From: Hygrocybe punicea
Taxonomy: Eukaryota; Basidiomycota; Agaricomycetes; Agaricales; Hygrophoraceae
DNA length: 64,000 nt
Reading direction: 5' to 3'
Assembly: GCA_963556145.1 (NCBI GenBank)
Contig: OY744463.1
Location: 4,278,001-4,342,000, forward strand
Shown here: piece after piece, positions 60,428 through 64,000 of the stretch
Numbering within the stretch: position 1 is the first letter of the stretch
Layout: each line of letters starts with the position of its first letter
Translations under genes and position numbers: made by a program
Notes under the pieces: generated by a model
Databases searched by the model: none
Told to the model about the DNA's origin: nothing
Seen by the model: only the letters and a program-made list of their open reading frames with translations

Positions 60428-62060
60428 TCACGCAAGGGCAGCGAATCCGACCGCGTTAGTGTCAAAGTTGAAAGCCGTGTAGACATTCTTCATCCACCTG
60501 TTCGTTATTCAAAGTCAGCACGGTCAGTTTGGGCTTATATACAGTAAAAGGAAATTACCTGTCACCAAGTAGCCAGACGCCCGTACCAAGACCAAAGTCT
60601 TGACCAACCAGCGCACCAACACACTGGCCACCGCCAGCTGGGCCGAGGTTGAAGCTGAATATGCGAAAAGGGATGGCCATCAGAAGATTTAGAAGGGTCA
60701 TAACATAGACATAATGTTCTGGTGGACTTACTTGGCAGAGCTGATGGGCCAGGCCCTGCCCGTTCCCCAGCTGAACGAGACTGCGGGAGGTGTGTTGCAA
60801 GGGAAGGAGTAGAAACCATGGGTTGCGTCAAACACCCGGGAACCGGGGACGTTGGCATAAAAAGTCTGAACGTCAGCCGGAGGCCCATACATGAAGCTGG
60901 TGCCAGAGTCGATGATTGTCTGGAAGCCAGTGTGAATTACCGCGGTACCTATAAGGGTCGAGGCGGAACCGATTTGCCAGAACCCAGACGAAGCCGAGAG
61001 GCTGTGGTACTCGATGTCACCGGTATACTTAGCAGCGTCGGTGCCAGCAAGGAAGAGCTCGGAACCGGTACTCGCAAGGAAGAAGCCAAATACGCCTGAG
61101 TGAGCCGTTCCTTGGAGCCTGGCGGTGTTGAAGTAGGGGCTTTGGTGTAGAGTGGAGAGAGAAGGGAATGCCAGGCCGAGAATGCTAATGGCGGGCGGAG
61201 CATGAGCCCCATTGAATACACAAAGAATGATAAGCCGAGAATCTCACCCGTCAGCAGGCGAAGCACCGATGGTGGTTGATGTCAAGGTGGTGACAGCGGA
61301 GAAGTATTGACCTTTGACGGCGAGTCCGGCGACAACGACTAGACAACATAACGGTAAGTGTCCGAAGCTGAATCATTGAAGACTTACCTGCATCAGTGTA
61401 TATGGGTCCCGAAACTGTAGAACCGTCACCGTATTTAATAGAGAAGGTGCCAGGCTGGAGTCGACTTGTGATTGACAAGGCGGGATTGTACTTGTTCTTG
61501 GGAGCACAAGTCGAACTTGTGCAAGTCGAGGAGGGAACCCAGAGATCAGATGAACCAGCTATCAAGATATACATATGAGGATTTGACTCATCGAGAAATA
61601 AGGTGACAAAACGCACTGTCAAAGTCGATCAGGAACGACTGGGCAGCATGATATCCGATGGTGATCGTGCCCGCCCACAAGCTATCATTCTCCTCATCGA
61701 TCAGCGGCTCAGACGCGCGTTTTTGAAGAGTGGCCAGAGGTTTGATCACCGCACCCTACAGGAAATCCACGGGATGAGCACTAGTAGACCAAATAAATAA
61801 ATAAATGGTGCTTTACATCGTTAAAGGCTCCCTTGCCGACGTTGCGCTCAAAGTTGATCAAGTTCTGTCTGTGCTTATTCTGGATGGCAACGATATGCTC
61901 AATAGCGCGAGCCAAATCGAAGGTGCCATCATCCTTGGTGAAGCCGGCGCGTTTGCTGATCGGGATGCGAACTCCATCACGAGCAGTTTTCTCCGACGGG
62001 GCGGCTACTGCTACCAGGGCAAGGGATGCAGTAATGATCAGGAAGGCTTTGCAGAACATG
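60428..62060 (-). CDS. Secreted pepsin-like aspartic protease (A1 family)
   Basis: A signal peptide (MFCKAFLIITASLALVAVAA) is followed by a propeptide with ISKR. Exons then yield NDSLWAGTITIGYHAAQSFL, first active site FDTGSSDLWVPSSTC (Asp-Thr-Gly split by an intron), QPGTFSIKYGDGSTVSGPIY, GILGLAFPSLS, second active site TIIDSGTSFMYGP, CVGALVGQDFGLGTGVWLLG and the end FNFDTNAVGFAALA. Both catalytic Asp residues and the flap region SIKYGDGST are present. Probably extracellular or vacuolar; many agaricomycetes carry families of these. The first intron contains an (AAAT)n run. Confidence 0.92.
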
Positions 62061-63010
62061 ATTTGGACAGGGGGGATTGGTCTGAGCTCGGAGGGGAACT
62101 GAAGCAAGAGAAGGGCAGGCCTAGGAGCATAGTGGGTTCATATATCATTCCCGTACGGTGCTAGTACAGGGTCTTGAAAGAGCCATATGGCACGGGGATG
62201 CCTCGAGCTCAAGCGCCGAAACAGTCTCGACCGTCAAGTTAATATCGATTTGAGTCTTGTGCGAGCACACGAATCATCAATGGATAGATTGAAGCTGGAA
62301 GCTCGAAGGATGACGACGATGGAGACGAGCTCGACGAATCAGAAATTAGAATGAGGTGCGGGCAATGTTGAGTAGCGCAGCGACAGCCATCGACTCGGAT
62401 GTTGTCTGCACGATGATCATGTGCAGCAAAGTTGACGCCCACTAACAACCTAGACTGGGCGATGTACGGCACTTACCTCATCTCTCCGCAGCGTACTTAT
62501 CCCCATTCCTGCTTTTTATTCAAAAAATGATCATGGGATGGACAGACCGGGTGATTAATGTCGTGGACCTTTCCCTCGCGGTAAAAAATGCGTGGTACGT
62601 GATCTTGGTGGTTATCGCCAATTCAGATGTAGTAGGCAATAAACTGCAGTGCTTTCGGAAATTCATGCATTATTCATGTCCCAGGTGGAACCCGTCGAAA
62701 GTCTATTGCGCCCGGTAGACTGCTCCAGGTTTGGCATCCCTAGACCTAGACACAGTTCCCATTGTACCCTGCATCATGGGTTATCGGCGTATCAGTGCCG
62801 ACATGAAGGCTCCCAGGGTGGAAGACATCATTGACACACTTGGAATCCCAGTCCCAAACAACAAGATCTCTACTCAGTACTGAGAGGGTATTTATACTAC
62901 AGCTAAAACTACTAGAATTTTCTGGTACTACATAGAATAAGTGTTGAGTCGGGATGACCAAGCGAACACACCGGAACGACGCGTCTGTGAAGCTTGACTA
63001 ACGTACAAAG
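62061..63010. other. 950 bp intergenic region, divergent
   Basis: Between the protease start and SEM1. Only short open frames with no domain are seen; it includes promoter sequences of both genes. Confidence 0.5.
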
Positions 63011-63482
63011 ATGTCGTCAGCAACTCCGTCAACCTCTAAGCCTACAGACGAGAAAAAGACTCCCGAGCAAGCAAAGGATGAGGAGGACATTCAACCACAC
63101 CTGGGCGTGCTTGAAGAAGATGACGAGTTCGAGGAATTTGCAGTTGCCGGTGCGTCACCGTGCACTACACCTGTGGCTCAGTTCACCGAAACGCGACACT
63201 GACCGTACTGCGTCCTTTTTTTTTGCCGGGTAGACTGGGACGACTCGCAGACCGACCTAGCTCACCTCGGAGGCGCCACACCCGGCGCTGCGAAATCCGG
63301 AGGAGATAAGCTCTGGGAGGACAATTGGGATGACGATGACATCGAGGACGAGTTCAGTGTGCAGCTGAGGTGAGTGAGCTGGACTCTTCCTTGTTTCTCC
63401 GAGTGACCTGTGTGCTTTTCACGGTAGGAATGAACTGGCGAAGACTGGGAAGGGTCCTGTGGGGGATGCCATGGAGCATTAA
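63011..63482 (+). CDS. SEM1: 26S proteasome/TREX-2 subunit Sem1 (DSS1)
   Basis: Three exons (63011-63149, 63234-63369, 63428-63482) give 109 aa. The acidic core LGVLEEDDEFEEF and LWEDNWDDDDIEDEFSVQLR is the Sem1/DSS1 signature that binds BRCA2-like, proteasome-lid and TREX-2 partners. The linker between the two acidic-Trp blocks (DWDDSQTDLAHLGGATPG) is longer than in most relatives (about 70-90 aa total), and the N-terminus is an added Ser/Thr/Lys stretch. Confidence 0.93.
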
Positions 63483-63909
63483 ACCCAACTTTGCAGAGTG
63501 CCGAAACGTCGCCCTTGCTCATGTACAGTCCACGGCGCACTGAACGTATACGAATCCGAAAAGTATTAGACAACGGTCTCAATCTCATCCCCATTCTATA
63601 TCATTGGTGCTCATAAGGAGAAAAACCGGTTAATCACTGCCATCCTGTTCACTTCTTCACAAAGACCCATCAAGACGTAACCGTTCCTCTCTAGGTCACG
63701 GAATTGGTTCGGTACGTGGAAAGCACACGAGGTAGGCAAGATAGAAACGGTAAAAGAAACAAGCAACCCACTTTGGCCCCCCTCCGCGAGGATGAAGATG
63801 CGCTCAGAACAGCAAGACCTGAAATGCCAGATTTACTCGTCCAAATCAGAGACTTGTTTAACTCCTACGATTTTCTAGTCCTCTGTAGACTGAGAATAAG
63901 ACATGTTCT
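63483..63909. other. 427 bp between SEM1 and a possible minus-strand gene end
   Basis: An open frame at 63704-63913 has no recognisable feature. Probably 3' UTRs of convergent genes. Confidence 0.35.
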
Positions 63910-64000
63910 TTAATCATCGGAGGGAAAGACTTCATAAGGAGAAGGTGAGGTGAGAAAATCTGCCGACAAGTCTTAAACATACCCAAGAAACCGTCAAAAC
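63910..64000 (-). CDS. Possible 3' end of a gene leaving the window
   Basis: On the minus strand, an acceptor-like tttaag is followed by a frame reading DLSADFLTSPSPYEVFPSDD with a stop at 63910-63912. The acidic Ser/Pro end looks like a real C-terminus, but the upstream exon lies outside. An alternative unspliced frame across 63990-63870 is also open. Too short to identify. Confidence 0.3.

Overview
The window is nuclear DNA of a filamentous basidiomycete, most likely a mushroom-forming agaricomycete. Genes are densely packed on both strands and are split by many 45-70 bp GT..AG introns. The recognisable products are eukaryotic housekeeping proteins with fungal features: eisosome Pil1, Snf4, the COMPASS subunit Spp1, an Ssh4-type Rsp5 adaptor, and a PAS-kinase-type kinase domain. 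There are no operons, phage, CRISPR arrays or insertion sequences. I saw no secondary-metabolite or symbiosis cluster.

Layout. 0.3-4.2 kb: NatD (NAA40) and RIO2 diverge from a 74 bp gap, followed by splicing factor SPF30. 5.4-9.0 kb: two divergent members of one unrecognised protein family. 9.4-20.9 kb: Pil1, eIF4E, Mtm1/SLC25A39 carrier, Vam7 SNARE, a membrane-anchored methyltransferase, an SRPBCC-like protein, Snf4 and Ssh4. 21.3-37.5 kb: cytosolic Asp-tRNA synthetase, mitochondrial aspartate aminotransferase, a large Ser/Pro-rich protein and Elongator subunit Elp5. 37.6-43.5 kb: a GNAT acetyltransferase, a dienelactone hydrolase, an NFKBIL1-like protein and EF-1alpha. 44.0-56.0 kb: PASK-like kinase, MEMO1 homologue, ribosomal protein eL32, a Tfc7-type histidine phosphatase, Stm1/SERBP1-like protein and Spp1. 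56.3-64 kb: Lsm1, tRNA-Ser(UGA), complex I NDUFA5, mitoribosomal bL32m, a USP8-dimerisation-domain protein, a secreted aspartic protease, Sem1/Dss1, and possibly the tail of one more gene.

The main structural anomaly is at 20494-36717. Two 8,062 bp stretches, offset by 8,162 bp, appear identical and flank exactly 100 N. The first copy runs up to the last base before the N run and the second begins at the first base after it. This is best read as two overlapping contig ends that a scaffolder failed to merge. The second AspRS, aminotransferase and Ser/Pro-rich genes, and the Ssh4 and Elp5 fragments, are therefore probably not extra genes. The true locus would be about 55.8 kb.

Functional themes are translation and ribosome biogenesis (RIO2, eIF4E, eL32, bL32m, EF-1alpha, AspRS, Elp5, Stm1, tRNA-Ser), mitochondria (Mtm1, AAT, NDUFA5, bL32m), membrane traffic (Pil1, Vam7, Ssh4, USP8-dimer protein) and nutrient signalling (Snf4, PASK-like). 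These are neighbours in a compact genome rather than an evident functional cluster. The best candidates for undescribed biology are the paired unknown family at 5.4-9.0 kb, the Ser/Pro-rich protein with repeated RRLSLSA motifs, a 16 bp perfect inverted repeat behind RIO2, and several micro-exons and very short bidirectional promoters. All gene functions come from my reading of spliced translations; no database search was possible.
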